A stretch of DNA of 30,656 nt from positions 1 through 30,656 of IMG/VR virus record IMGVR_UViG_3300035698_008589; one strand, given 5' to 3'. The notes under the pieces were generated by a model, which was not told the origin of the DNA, did not search any database, and saw only the letters and a program-made list of their open reading frames with translations. Below, piece after piece: positions 1-6,247 of the stretch. The stretch is from a virus. Each line of letters starts with the position of its first letter. The stretch's first letter is position 1. Position numbers and translations under genes: made by a program.

Positions 1-774
1 AAAGAATTGTTTGGAAAGGTTGAAGAATACGCGTTTGATGTTATGAATTTTTCTGATTGGTTAAGTGCTTCAATAATGGGTGTATACAATCAAGCTGTTG
101 ATAATATGTCTAAAGAATTATTTCCAGATGTAGAGAGTACTCTTAATAATTTACTCGGAGATATTGTTTCATTTCCAGATTGGTTAAGTACTCAAATGCT
201 TGCTATTTACAATGGTGCTATTGATTATGTTTCAAAAGAATTGTTTGATGGAATGGCTAGTGTAGGAGAAGGTGCTTCGACCTTTATATCAGGTATGATG
301 CCAGATTTTGATGTTAATTATGACGGTATAGTTACTGACATTCTTAGCAAAATTGGATCAGTATTAGCAGATGTATTGGCTGGGATTGCGGAAGCAATTT
401 ACACATTTGGGCGAAACTCCGTGTTTGTTTCCGACGGATTGACTGACTCAATATCAAGGATGTTCGGCCAAGCAGGAGCAAACGTCGGCGAGACTCTTGG
501 GGCGAAATCATATAATGCTTTTGTTGTACCAGAAGCAGGTGCGGGTGGATATTTGCAAAATGTAGAAATGCCACCCATTACTTCCGGTGCTACTTTAGAT
601 GGCCTTTCTCAGCAAGCTGCTAGTAAGCCACCAGCAGTTACTGTTGTTAACAATGATACTAAAATTATTGAACAGAAAAATACTCCTGCTCAAACTCCAA
701 ATCAGACAGCGGGATCAGCACCCAGTACAGCAGCGCTGATCCCTGACCCGATGTATCGGAGTGGTAATCGCTAA
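1..774 (+). CDS. C-terminal part of a repetitive phage structural protein (5' truncated)
   Basis: The frame is open from base 1, so the real start lies outside the window; the first possible start (TTG at 7) has no ribosome site. Residues are counted here from that TTG. The visible protein holds at least two copies of a 41-residue repeat, recognisable as F(S/P)DWLS at residues 15-20 and 56-61 and SKELF at 35-39 and 76-80. A further KELF at the very edge suggests another copy upstream. The middle is hydrophobic and Gly/Ala-rich (about residues 108-175). The tail is low-complexity, rich in Pro, Gln, Ala and Thr. This make-up resembles tail tape-measure or other virion proteins, but no defining motif is visible. 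It is the only rightward gene left of the replication block and converges with the next gene. Confidence 0.6.
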   Translation, partial: KELFGKVEEYAFDVMNFSDWLSASIMGVYNQAVDNMSKELFPDVESTLNNLLGDIVSFPDWLSTQMLAIYNGAIDYVSKELFDGMASVGEGASTFISGMMPDFDVNYDGIVTDILSKIGSVLADVLAGIAEAIYTFGRNSVFVSDGLTDSISRMFGQAGANVGETLGAKSYNAFVVPEAGAGGYLQNVEMPPITSGATLDGLSQQAASKPPAVTVVNNDTKIIEQKNTPAQTPNQTAGSAPSTAALIPDPMYRSGNR

Positions 775-780
775 TTACCA
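762..780. terminator. Candidate bidirectional terminator hairpin
   Basis: A perfect 7-bp inverted repeat (TGGTAAT, loop CGCTA, ATTACCA) sits exactly where the rightward gene ending at 774 and the leftward gene ending at 775 meet. Neither side has a clear T-run, so termination activity is inferred from position only. A second inverted repeat (GGGATCAGC at 711-719 and GCTGATCCC at 735-743) lies just upstream inside the coding sequence. Confidence 0.35.
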
Positions 781-1194
781 GGGATCTTTACGGTAACGTG
801 ATGCTACTTTACCACCGTTTAGACCTCTCCATACAGGACTATATACGCGTAGGTTTTCTGCTACGCCATGATAATCATACAACTGTTGCATCAATGCTGC
901 ATCTTCAGCATATTCTGTATTGTGTACCCAAGATCCACCCATCCATTGAAGACCAATCCGACCAGCAAATGTTCCACTTTGAAGCTTCTGTGGAAGGACA
1001 TCTAGCTGTCGAACTTGCTGTGAGTAATCAGTAGGTTTAGACGCTATCACCGAAGCATTATCAGCTTCAGCTTCGTCTCTATCATGTGCAGTAGTTACTA
1101 CAGTTGGTAGTAAACCCATAGCATTCATGAAATCTGCCATTTCCTCAGCAGTAGTTGCTTCAACAAAACCATCTTTCGCGTTATACTTAATCAT
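775..1194 (-). CDS. Hypothetical phage protein, 139 aa
   Basis: I do not recognise this protein. It is acidic and soluble, with no signal peptide or membrane segment. The N-terminal half (residues about 12-60) is rich in Glu, Ala and Asp; the C-terminal half is rich in Trp, Tyr and Gly (LQWMGGSWVHN, YSPVWRGLNGGK) and looks like a compact domain. It starts three bases downstream of the gp32 stop and is probably co-transcribed with gp32. It ends immediately against the convergent structural gene. Confidence 0.7.
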   Translation of the reverse strand: MIKYNAKDGFVEATTAEEMADFMNAMGLLPTVVTTAHDRDEAEADNASVIASKPTDYSQQVRQLDVLPQKLQSGTFAGRIGLQWMGGSWVHNTEYAEDAALMQQLYDYHGVAENLRVYSPVWRGLNGGKVASRYRKDPW

Positions 1195-1197
1195 TAA

Positions 1198-2106
1198 CTA
1201 TTCATCCTCTAAATCAGCTTGAATTTCTTTCAACCATGCGTCATCGCCATCGTCGGCGTCACCTGGAGCAGGAGGCTCCATTACTGGCTTTCCAGTACTT
1301 TGAGATGCAGCAGCATCTACTTGATCATCACCCCAAGCAGGCGTATCATCCTGATGAGATGCAGCAGAATCTAATGCTAATACACGACTCAATTTACGCT
1401 GAAGTTCATCATAAGTCTTGAACTTGTCAGCAGAAACGTGATCTTCTAGTGAATACTGCTTACCCCAGATTTCCTCTATTTCAGAGTCATCTTCGGAGAT
1501 TGTAGATACACTATCAAATTCGCACTTATCGTAATTACGGTAACCTTCTACCTTACGAATCTTCATGCGGAAATTAACACCTTCCCAGAAGTCGAATGGA
1601 TCAATTGGAGACTCATCCTCAAACTCAGGATGTAGCTGGTCATTAATCTTATCGAAGATTTTTTTACCGAAGCGGAATAGGAAAACCTGCCCATCGTTTT
1701 CTGGCTTCTTAGGATCCTTAACTACAAGGATATTAGCGATATACTTTAACTTACGCTTCTGATCTCGTGCCTGTTGCTTTCCAGCTTCAGTACCATTATT
1801 CCAGAGACGATTGTTAAATTCACCAAGTGGGTCATCTGCACCAATTGTGCTCAATGAATTTTCGATGTACCATCCACCCGGTCCTTTAAATCCGTGTGAG
1901 AAAATACGCACCCAAGGAAGGTCTTCACCTTTTGGAGCAGGGAGGAATCGAATAATTGCAGAACCGTTTCCGGCTTCGTCAAGAGTGGGCTGCCAGAAGC
2001 GATCATCTTTTGATTTGCCTCCAGACTGCATCTTATTTGTTGCTTCGATAAGAGAATCGTAGCGGGACTTCTTGTTTTTCTTCATCTGAGCTAAACTGTT
2101 TGACAT
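1198..2106 (-). CDS. 32: Single-stranded DNA-binding protein gp32 (T4 family)
   Basis: This is the T4-type ssDNA-binding protein that coats the lagging-strand template and organises replication, recombination and repair. T4-family blocks are clear: a basic N-terminus with MKKNKKSR (the cooperativity region), then FLPAPKGEDLPWVRIFSHGFKG, GGWYIENS, YIANILVVKDPKKPENDG, VFLFRFGKKIFDKIND, DPFDFWEGVNFRMKI and GYRNYDKCEFD. The tail is very acidic (GDADDGDDAWLKEIQADLEDE region), matching the protein-interaction tail. At 302 aa it is the usual length. The three Cys that hold zinc in T4 gp32 (in WYIETCSST...CPVC) are replaced here; only the His of SHGF remains. A 111-base AT-rich leader precedes it, with TATAAT (minus strand, 2200-2195) but no good -35. 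Neighbours gp59 and gp33 support the call. Confidence 0.95.
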   Translation of the reverse strand: MSNSLAQMKKNKKSRYDSLIEATNKMQSGGKSKDDRFWQPTLDEAGNGSAIIRFLPAPKGEDLPWVRIFSHGFKGPGGWYIENSLSTIGADDPLGEFNNRLWNNGTEAGKQQARDQKRKLKYIANILVVKDPKKPENDGQVFLFRFGKKIFDKINDQLHPEFEDESPIDPFDFWEGVNFRMKIRKVEGYRNYDKCEFDSVSTISEDDSEIEEIWGKQYSLEDHVSADKFKTYDELQRKLSRVLALDSAASHQDDTPAWGDDQVDAAASQSTGKPVMEPPAPGDADDGDDAWLKEIQADLEDE

Positions 2107-2217
2107 CTTTCGTATTACCTTTGTATTTTATATATTGTATGTTTTTATATGAAGCTTATTCAAAATATCATGATGTAGACAGTTTCATTCTAGTATTATA
2201 TCATCTGGTCATTCTAT

Positions 2218-2799
2218 TTAACATATAACTTTCTTTAAAAGCGTAACAAACCTCCTTCTATCAAGGCTTAAAAAGCCAAGATAATTTCGAATGAGATCTA
2301 TCTGCTCCGAAGAAAGTGGATCTATATGTTTGTGCTCCCAGCCATCAACGTAATGTATCACAACTTCCAAAGCACACATAGTATTTATGTGTATCCAGTT
2401 GAGCACAAACATCTTTAATAATGGCGGGTGTTGACTACCATCTGCTTTGAAGAGAGACGTGAATGACACATCATGTTCAGTCATGTACTCTTTAATCATA
2501 AGCAGATCCTGCTCGACGCGGTAACCTAGTGCTTTAGAAATTTTTCTCCATTCGAGATAAACCTCTTCACTAAAATTTCCAATCCAAGCAGATTGATCTT
2601 TCAGCAAATTCGCGAGAAGAAAATCTTGAACATTGTCAGTATATTTCTTTTCAATTTTCTGAAAGATGTACCGGTCATTTCTCTTGGCAAAACTTGCTTC
2701 AGATACTCTGACCTTACCTCGATATTTGAAGTAATTGTAATCTGTGGTGAAGTGTCTCTTTAATGCTAAATATTTACGGTACGTTTCAAAACCTTCCAT
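2218..2799 (-). CDS. 59: Loader of replicative helicase, gp59 family
   Basis: gp59 binds fork DNA and gp32 and loads the gp41 helicase. Family resemblance to T4 gp59 is strongest in the first 110 residues: a start with YRKYLALKRHF, then NYFKYRGKVRVSEASFAKRND, RYIFQKIEKKY, DFLLANLLKDQSAWIGNFS and KALGYRVEQDL. The T4 equivalents are KYNWCMRVSDAAYQKRRDKYFFQKL and NLVANQDAWIGD. The C-terminal half is helical and more diverged, ending LSLDRRRFVTLLKKVIC. The length (193 aa) is slightly below T4's 217. Its position between gp33 and gp32 is exactly that of T4. Confidence 0.9.
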   Translation of the reverse strand: MEGFETYRKYLALKRHFTTDYNYFKYRGKVRVSEASFAKRNDRYIFQKIEKKYTDNVQDFLLANLLKDQSAWIGNFSEEVYLEWRKISKALGYRVEQDLLMIKEYMTEHDVSFTSLFKADGSQHPPLLKMFVLNWIHINTMCALEVVIHYVDGWEHKHIDPLSSEQIDLIRNYLGFLSLDRRRFVTLLKKVIC

Positions 2800-2802
2800 A
2801 TT

Positions 2803-3024
2803 TTATATAGGCAGTCTTCCTCGTTTAGTGTTATCTTTTAGTAAACGATGATGTACCGCTTCCTCTTCAATACTCGCGAGAATTTTATCTGAAAGGAGTT
2901 CAGCACCCACTTCAATTTCTATGTTATTATCTCCGCAATGGTGGCATACTGCATCCATATACTCGAGACCTGTGACTTCCACAAGATTTTCAATGTCTCG
3001 TGAAAATGCTACTACATCTAGCAT
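2803..3024 (-). CDS. 33: Late-transcription co-activator gp33-like
   Basis: In T4, gp33 bridges host RNA polymerase and the sliding clamp for late transcription with sigma factor gp55. This 73-aa protein has the short-form pattern seen in cyanophage versions: a central EYMDAVCHHC followed by NNIEIEVGAELLSDKI, a helix with Glu and His, and a short basic tail (KRGRLPI). T4 gp33 is longer (112 aa), so the call rests on the short motif and on the conserved order rnh-33-59-32. It starts directly at the stop of the next gene upstream and ends three bases before gp59 begins. Confidence 0.65.
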   Translation of the reverse strand: MLDVVAFSRDIENLVEVTGLEYMDAVCHHCGDNNIEIEVGAELLSDKILASIEEEAVHHRLLKDNTKRGRLPI

Positions 3025-3468
3025 TCATGTTACCTCTTGATGTATGTTAGAAAAATTAGAATCTAAACTATTATATGTAGGGCGGAATCTATCTTGATCT
3101 GCGTACATCACAGCTTGGTCGTAATATTCTGGTGTATATGGTCCACCCCAATCCCAATTTTCACGAATGTAGGGAATACCCGTAGAATTTGCTACCATAA
3201 ATTCCATGAAAGCACCGTGGGAATCTTTCCACCCGTTCAGTTGATAGATGAAATTTGCGTTAAGCAACATAAGGAAATCAGCGTGAAGATGATTAAAGTA
3301 TTCATCTGTTTTCTCAACACCATTTCGATAAGGGTTGATCGTTTCCCAACCAAGGTTTATCAATGTTCTCTCTGCTTTTAAGAAAGCAGCTGTGTTGAAG
3401 TTTTCATAACCAGTCATTGGACCAGAAATGAAAATTTTCTTTACTTTACTTTTTGGTGGGGTATGCAT
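3025..3468 (-). CDS. DUF4406-family (nucleoside 2-deoxyribosyltransferase-like) protein
   Basis: The N-terminus KKIFISGPMTGYENFN followed by FLKAERTLINLGWETINPYRN is the hallmark of the DUF4406 / nucleoside 2-deoxyribosyltransferase-like fold, a Rossmann-like domain that in related enzymes handles nucleosides or nucleotide sugars. The later DFLMLLNANFIYQLNGWKDSHGAFMEFMVA block matches the usual 'decide which compartment it belongs to' region of the family, including the acidic residue in the helix. The substrate is unknown. I chose the ATG at 3468 because the fold begins just after it; the longer frame to 3591 would lie inside the wall-hydrolase gene. Overlap with that gene is 23 bases. Confidence 0.75.
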   Translation of the reverse strand: MHTPPKSKVKKIFISGPMTGYENFNTAAFLKAERTLINLGWETINPYRNGVEKTDEYFNHLHADFLMLLNANFIYQLNGWKDSHGAFMEFMVANSTGIPYIRENWDWGGPYTPEYYDQAVMYADQDRFRPTYNSLDSNFSNIHQEVT

Positions 3469-3826
3469 AAAAATTATGTCCTCCAATTTTCTTGATAAAA
3501 GGATATCTCCACTTACGTGAATGTAAACCTTTAAAGAACACTGCATTTGGGACTGGGTTTTCAACAGTCCCATCCAGTATTTGGCGAGCAACTACTTTAG
3601 ATTTTCCCCAAAGTTTACCTTTCCTGTGTGAATAATCATCCATCTGACAAACCCAAGAGAACTGACATTTTTGAAATACTACCTTACAGATAGTGTCTGG
3701 GAACTTAGGATGATCTTTGCGATTTTTGACAACATACCCTACCGCGTGTTGCCCGAGTTCTGATTCTCCTCGGGCTTCACGATAGATAACAATTGCCATA
3801 CAGTCAATAGGTTGAACATAATCCAT
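3446..3826 (-). CDS. Cell-wall hydrolase, SleB/Hydrolase_2 family
   Basis: The 126-aa protein is essentially one SleB-type domain. It shows AIVIYREARGESELGQHAVGYVV, then KNRKDHPKFPDTICKVVFQ and CQFSW, the family signature; the Glu of YREARGE is the likely catalytic acid. The domain ends near FKGLHSRKWRYPFIKKIGGHNFY. Members are lytic transglycosylase/amidase-like enzymes acting on peptidoglycan. No signal peptide or membrane segment is visible, so if it is the endolysin it would need a holin or another route out. It could instead be a virion-associated lysozyme. Confidence 0.85.
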   Translation of the reverse strand: MDYVQPIDCMAIVIYREARGESELGQHAVGYVVKNRKDHPKFPDTICKVVFQKCQFSWVCQMDDYSHRKGKLWGKSKVVARQILDGTVENPVPNAVFFKGLHSRKWRYPFIKKIGGHNFYAYPTKK

Positions 3827-3841
3827 AATATAAAGTCTACC

Positions 3842-4093
3842 TTATTCAGGTGATGTTGGAGTGTTTTTGTTGTTTATGAATTCTTGAAGTTCTTGTGCTT
3901 TCTTTATAAGATCTTCTGTGCTATAACTTTTTGGGAGATAAGTTTCCCAGCTTTCTGCTGCAATTTGACCAGATGTAATTGCAAAATTCATAGCCATTCT
4001 AGACATTTCGAAATATTGATCTGCTTGTCTATCGAGCATATCCTTGGCAGCAAGGAGAGTTTCACTCCGCAATTCATAAGGGGTTTTACTCAT
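3842..4093 (-). CDS. Small conserved T4-like hypothetical protein (83 aa)
   Basis: The protein begins MSKTPYELRSETLLAAKDMLDRQ and is mostly helical, with a Ser/Thr/Pro-rich end. The SKTPYE(I/L)R opening is typical of a small unknown protein carried by many T4-like phages of aquatic bacteria (from memory of the family). I took the ATG at 4093; a TTG two codons upstream is in frame but overlaps the previous stop. It follows the 49-aa gene with an almost direct stop-start overlap and is probably translationally coupled to it. Confidence 0.75.
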   Translation of the reverse strand: MSKTPYELRSETLLAAKDMLDRQADQYFEMSRMAMNFAITSGQIAAESWETYLPKSYSTEDLIKKAQELQEFINNKNTPTSPE

Positions 4094-4095
4094 AA

Positions 4096-4245
4096 TCAAA
4101 TTCCTCCAAGACCAGCTTTTCTCATTTTGTGATCTAAGTCAGCAACATCAGTTGCGTGCTTGATAAGGTGTGATACTCTGCGTTGTGCTTCTGTTTCGCG
4201 TGCTGCAATAAGTGCATCGAAAACTTTTCCTAACCATTTCTTCAT
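4096..4245 (-). CDS. Small hypothetical protein, 49 aa
   Basis: ATG at 4245, stop at 4096-4098, three bases before the next start. The protein is basic and helical, beginning MKKWLGKVFDALIAARETEA and ending KMRKAGLGGI. It lies just downstream of the tmRNA coding piece, in the same direction. Support is the coupling to the next gene and the coherent amphipathic character; function unknown. Confidence 0.6.
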   Translation of the reverse strand: MKKWLGKVFDALIAARETEAQRRVSHLIKHATDVADLDHKMRKAGLGGI

Positions 4246-4284
4246 TAACTTTGTACTCTGTGTTGTGTGTGTGTTGTGTGTAAT

Positions 4285-4570
4285 AAATAGCCCGTTGGTT
4301 AATAAGGTGGGCCAGACCCCAGAAAGCTTTAAGCAGCCAGAGCTACCTTATCGCTAGGAGTGACTGCCTGAGCAGCCATCTGTGCGAAACCTTCGATCAT
4401 TGCATTTGTGTTTACAATTATTTGTTTTGCGAGGATTACGTCCTTCACCTTTCGGATAGCTCTAACGCCTTTGTACATCCAGTCGAAACCTTGTCGTCCC
4501 CATTGATGTGGAAACGCCGGGAATCGAACCCGGGTCCTGAAGCCTCTAGATATAGAGTTTACTATCATTC
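4285..4570 (-). ncRNA. ssrA: Circularly permuted (two-piece) tmRNA
   Basis: Reading the minus strand, the gene order is permuted. First comes a T-arm (stem CCGGG/CCCGG, loop TTCGATT, 4533-4517), then the 3' acceptor strand CGTTTCC (4516-4510) and A at 4509. A 7-nt intervening segment (4508-4502) follows, then the 5' acceptor strand GGGGACG (4501-4495), continuing ACAAGGTTTCGACTGG. That last block matches the conserved tmRNA 5' end (GGGG...GGNTTCGAC.GG). The two acceptor strands pair over 7 bp with two G-U pairs. CTGGA downstream of the D-like region can pair with TTCAG before the T-arm, as helix P2 would. A tag frame ending in ALAA-stop follows at 4415-4329. CCA is not encoded. The outer ends are estimates: an acceptor piece beginning near 4570 and a coding piece ending near 4285, after a possible GCCC/GGGC hairpin. 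The processed RNA would be two pieces held by base pairing. Confidence 0.88.
4329..4415 (-). other. tmRNA proteolysis-tag reading frame
   Basis: Downstream of the tmRNA 5' end, the sequence AATAATT-GTA-AAC aligns with the bacterial resume context (…TAGTC-GCA-AAC in E. coli). If GTA at 4415-4413 is the resume codon, the frame encodes 28 residues beginning VNTNAMIEG and ending SDKVALAA before TAA at 4331-4329. The ALAA end is the ClpXP-recognised end of many proteobacterial tags. This frame is not an independent gene: it has no start codon or ribosome site, and the longer open frame it sits in runs through the tRNA-like domain. Confidence 0.75.
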
Positions 4571-4748
4571 AAATATCTTTATATAACTTTTCTATTACTC
4601 TCCGAAGAGAAATAATATGATGTCGGATATCTTCCTTGAGTTCCTCTGATACTTTGTCAGTATTCTGGACGTCGTAATGTAGATCTTCTAATCCAGATAG
4701 ATACCGTTTTTCCATAAAACATCGTTCGGCATTTACTTGTACTATCAT
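4569..4748 (-). CDS. Small hypothetical protein, 59 aa
   Basis: ATG at 4748 with AAGGTGG about nine bases upstream; TGA at 4571-4569. The protein is charged and helical (MEKRYLSGLEDL, EELKEDIRHHIISLRRVIEKL), possibly coiled-coil. Its stop coincides with the estimated start of the tmRNA acceptor piece, so the two may share a transcript. Function unknown. Confidence 0.6.
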   Translation of the reverse strand: MIVQVNAERCFMEKRYLSGLEDLHYDVQNTDKVSEELKEDIRHHIISLRRVIEKLYKDI

Positions 4749-4790
4749 ATAACAATCCCACCTTCTAGTAAAGGTATAAATCTTTTAAAG

Positions 4791-4913
4791 TTAAAATCTA
4801 ATAACCACCTGATGAGTATTTATATGATTGTCGTTTTGGGGAAGCTCCCGATACGCTCCAGGAGTGCAACCCATCATCGATACAAGTAATAATATAAGTA
4901 ATATTAATTTCAC
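4791..4913 (-). CDS. Putative small lipoprotein, 40 aa
   Basis: A GTG start at 4913 overlaps the TGA of the preceding gene (GTGA), indicating translational coupling. The protein starts MKLILLILLLVSMMGC and continues TPGAYRELPQ: a short charged start, a hydrophobic stretch and a Cys at residue 16 in a weak lipobox (SMMGC). The mature lipoprotein would be about 25 residues. Size and type recall Rz1-like outer-membrane spanins, but the partner upstream is not a coiled-coil i-spanin, so the lysis role is only a possibility. Confidence 0.6.
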   Translation of the reverse strand: MKLILLILLLVSMMGCTPGAYRELPQNDNHINTHQVVIRF

Positions 4914-5305
4914 TGGGTCTGCTTAGAAGGAACTACTTCTTTACCGTAAAGGTGATGGCGACCATGGGCCATAGCACACGCATATCCATCTGCAGGATTA
5001 TGAAATACAATGTGTAAAGTACTCCGATCAATTGGAAAGTAGAATTCTGCGGACTGTCCAGAATCTCGAACCATTTCTTGATTACCTTTTATAACACCAT
5101 GTTTTCGAAAAAGGAATTCTACAAGTTGATCATGAGGACCACACAAAGCTTCAACTACTGTGTTCATTGTTACTAATCTATCTGGAGCTCCATATGGTTT
5201 TGGTGTAGTGGTTTGCGCATTTGCTGCCACACTCAAAAAGAAGAGTGTAACTATAAACATAAACACATTAAGCATATTACGAAAGCCGGGATGTGAAGAA
5301 TTCAT
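4910..5305 (-). CDS. Secreted hypothetical protein with signal peptide
   Basis: The N-terminus carries a clear signal peptide (MLNVFMFIVTLFFLSVAANA, cleavage before QTTTP). The mature part of about 100 residues contains two or three Cys (ALCGPHDQ, GYACAMAHG) and a His-rich end (AHGRHHLYG). I do not recognise a family. The ATG at 5305 adds ten residues before the hydrophobic region and overlaps the nuclease gene by 29 bases; the ATG at 5275 is an alternative. It is coupled to the small lipoprotein, so the two may act together at the envelope. Confidence 0.7.
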   Translation of the reverse strand: MNSSHPGFRNMLNVFMFIVTLFFLSVAANAQTTTPKPYGAPDRLVTMNTVVEALCGPHDQLVEFLFRKHGVIKGNQEMVRDSGQSAEFYFPIDRSTLHIVFHNPADGYACAMAHGRHHLYGKEVVPSKQTQ

Positions 5306-5927
5306 GATTTTTCATCTCTTGTGGATTGTTGATAAAGACCTGTGGAGAAGGATCTTCAACCACAGCAATAAGGATTACGTTTTGTGTAACCTTAACCCCA
5401 TAGACTTCTTCAATCATTAAAGAGTAAGCGGTGGTTTGGAGAAAATAATCTTGTATCCATTCCAATCTCTTAGGCTTAATAGAATTTTTGAAGTCTACTG
5501 TAGACAGTACGCTTGACCAATTTGTTAACAGATCAATTCGTCCTGCCAAATTATATTTGTGTGACCACAAAGGTGCTTCTTGAAGAAACACTTCACCTAC
5601 ATTATCATCAATGATAGGTTTAACCTGCTTAAAAAGCTCAAAGCAAGTAGGTGTAATCTTTCCTACATCAGTGCTCTTGATAAGATACTTTTCAAGCAAA
5701 TCGTGAAGCTGATGTCCTCTGTTGCGTGCTACATTTGAGATACGATCAGCTTCCTCGTATCCTATACGTTTACGCCATTCTTCAAGTGATACTTTTTTCT
5801 CTGGATAAAATTCCGAAAGTGCTTTGCTTACTGAGGGTAGACGGATGCCTTCTGGAGTGTTATAATACACTCCGTTTTTTCTGCCAACTGCATCATCGCG
5901 TCTTTCAAATTTAGGTAACGACATCAT
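5277..5927 (-). CDS. PD-(D/E)XK exonuclease (RecB/Cas4-like)
   Basis: The nuclease core is visible: RGHQLHDLLEKY (H72 region), LAGRIDLL with D132, VDFKNS with D145 and K147 forming the D...(D/E)xK centre, and QTTAYSLMIEEVYG with Q164 and Y168, the RecB-type QxxxY motif. At 216 aa it is a single-domain enzyme. Related genes in T4-like cyanophages are annotated as exonucleases and probably process DNA ends in recombination or degrade host DNA. The start overlaps the previous stop by one base; a second ATG follows at once at 5924. Confidence 0.85.
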   Translation of the reverse strand: MMSLPKFERRDDAVGRKNGVYYNTPEGIRLPSVSKALSEFYPEKKVSLEEWRKRIGYEEADRISNVARNRGHQLHDLLEKYLIKSTDVGKITPTCFELFKQVKPIIDDNVGEVFLQEAPLWSHKYNLAGRIDLLTNWSSVLSTVDFKNSIKPKRLEWIQDYFLQTTAYSLMIEEVYGVKVTQNVILIAVVEDPSPQVFINNPQEMKNHEFFTSRLS

Positions 5928-6247
5928 TAAAATCCTGGAACTTCTTGTTTATCGCCAAAGTGCTTTTTAACAATCGCACGATTTTTAGTTTCTTTAATAC
6001 CTTTGTCTCCATAACGATCGGAGAAAGGTGTGTTTGGATTAGCAGCAGCTACGCGTGAAAGTGTTTCACCCCAGCCATCATCCAACATTGGATTGCGTTT
6101 GATACTTACACCAGCAACAATCATTGGTGACTGAGGAACTGTATGAATAGAAGGCACTTCTGCTGTTAACGCTTGCATTTCTGCAATTAACATAATGTCT
6201 TCCCAATATTCATCGGTTTCTCTGTCATGGAATACGTAAGTGGGCAT
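5927..6247 (-). CDS. FmdB-like phage protein lacking the zinc ribbon
   Basis: The start MPTYVFHDRETDEYWEDIM follows the pattern of FmdB-like regulatory proteins (MPTYxFxC...E) and of a conserved small T4-like phage protein, but the Cys pairs of the true zinc ribbon are absent. The rest contains PMIVAGVSIKRNPMLDDGWGETLSRVAAANPNTPFSDRYGD, the well-conserved second half of the phage version. Function unknown. It fits tightly between its neighbours with no intergenic space. Confidence 0.7.
   Translation of the reverse strand: MPTYVFHDRETDEYWEDIMLIAEMQALTAEVPSIHTVPQSPMIVAGVSIKRNPMLDDGWGETLSRVAAANPNTPFSDRYGDKGIKETKNRAIVKKHFGDKQEVPGF

Noticed and set aside
2803-2820. A T4 late promoter (TATAAATA-like) before gp59
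   Set aside because: The TATATAAAATA-like sequence is largely the stop codon of gp33 and the start of gp59; it is not an exact TATAAATA and distances do not fit a leader.
4500-4540. An ordinary tRNA gene, or an attP site made of a tRNA 3' end
   Set aside because: A T-arm and acceptor strand are present but no D-arm or anticodon arm lies upstream. The matching 5' acceptor strand lies downstream with the tmRNA-specific GGTTTCGAC sequence and a tag frame, so a permuted tmRNA explains it better.
4329-4568. A 79-aa protein-coding gene on the minus strand
   Set aside because: The frame runs through the T-arm and acceptor stems; it has no ribosome site. Its end is the tmRNA tag.
4791-5305. An i-spanin/o-spanin pair
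   Set aside because: The larger protein has a cleavable signal peptide and Cys-containing globular part, not a membrane anchor with coiled coil; the small lipoprotein alone is not enough.
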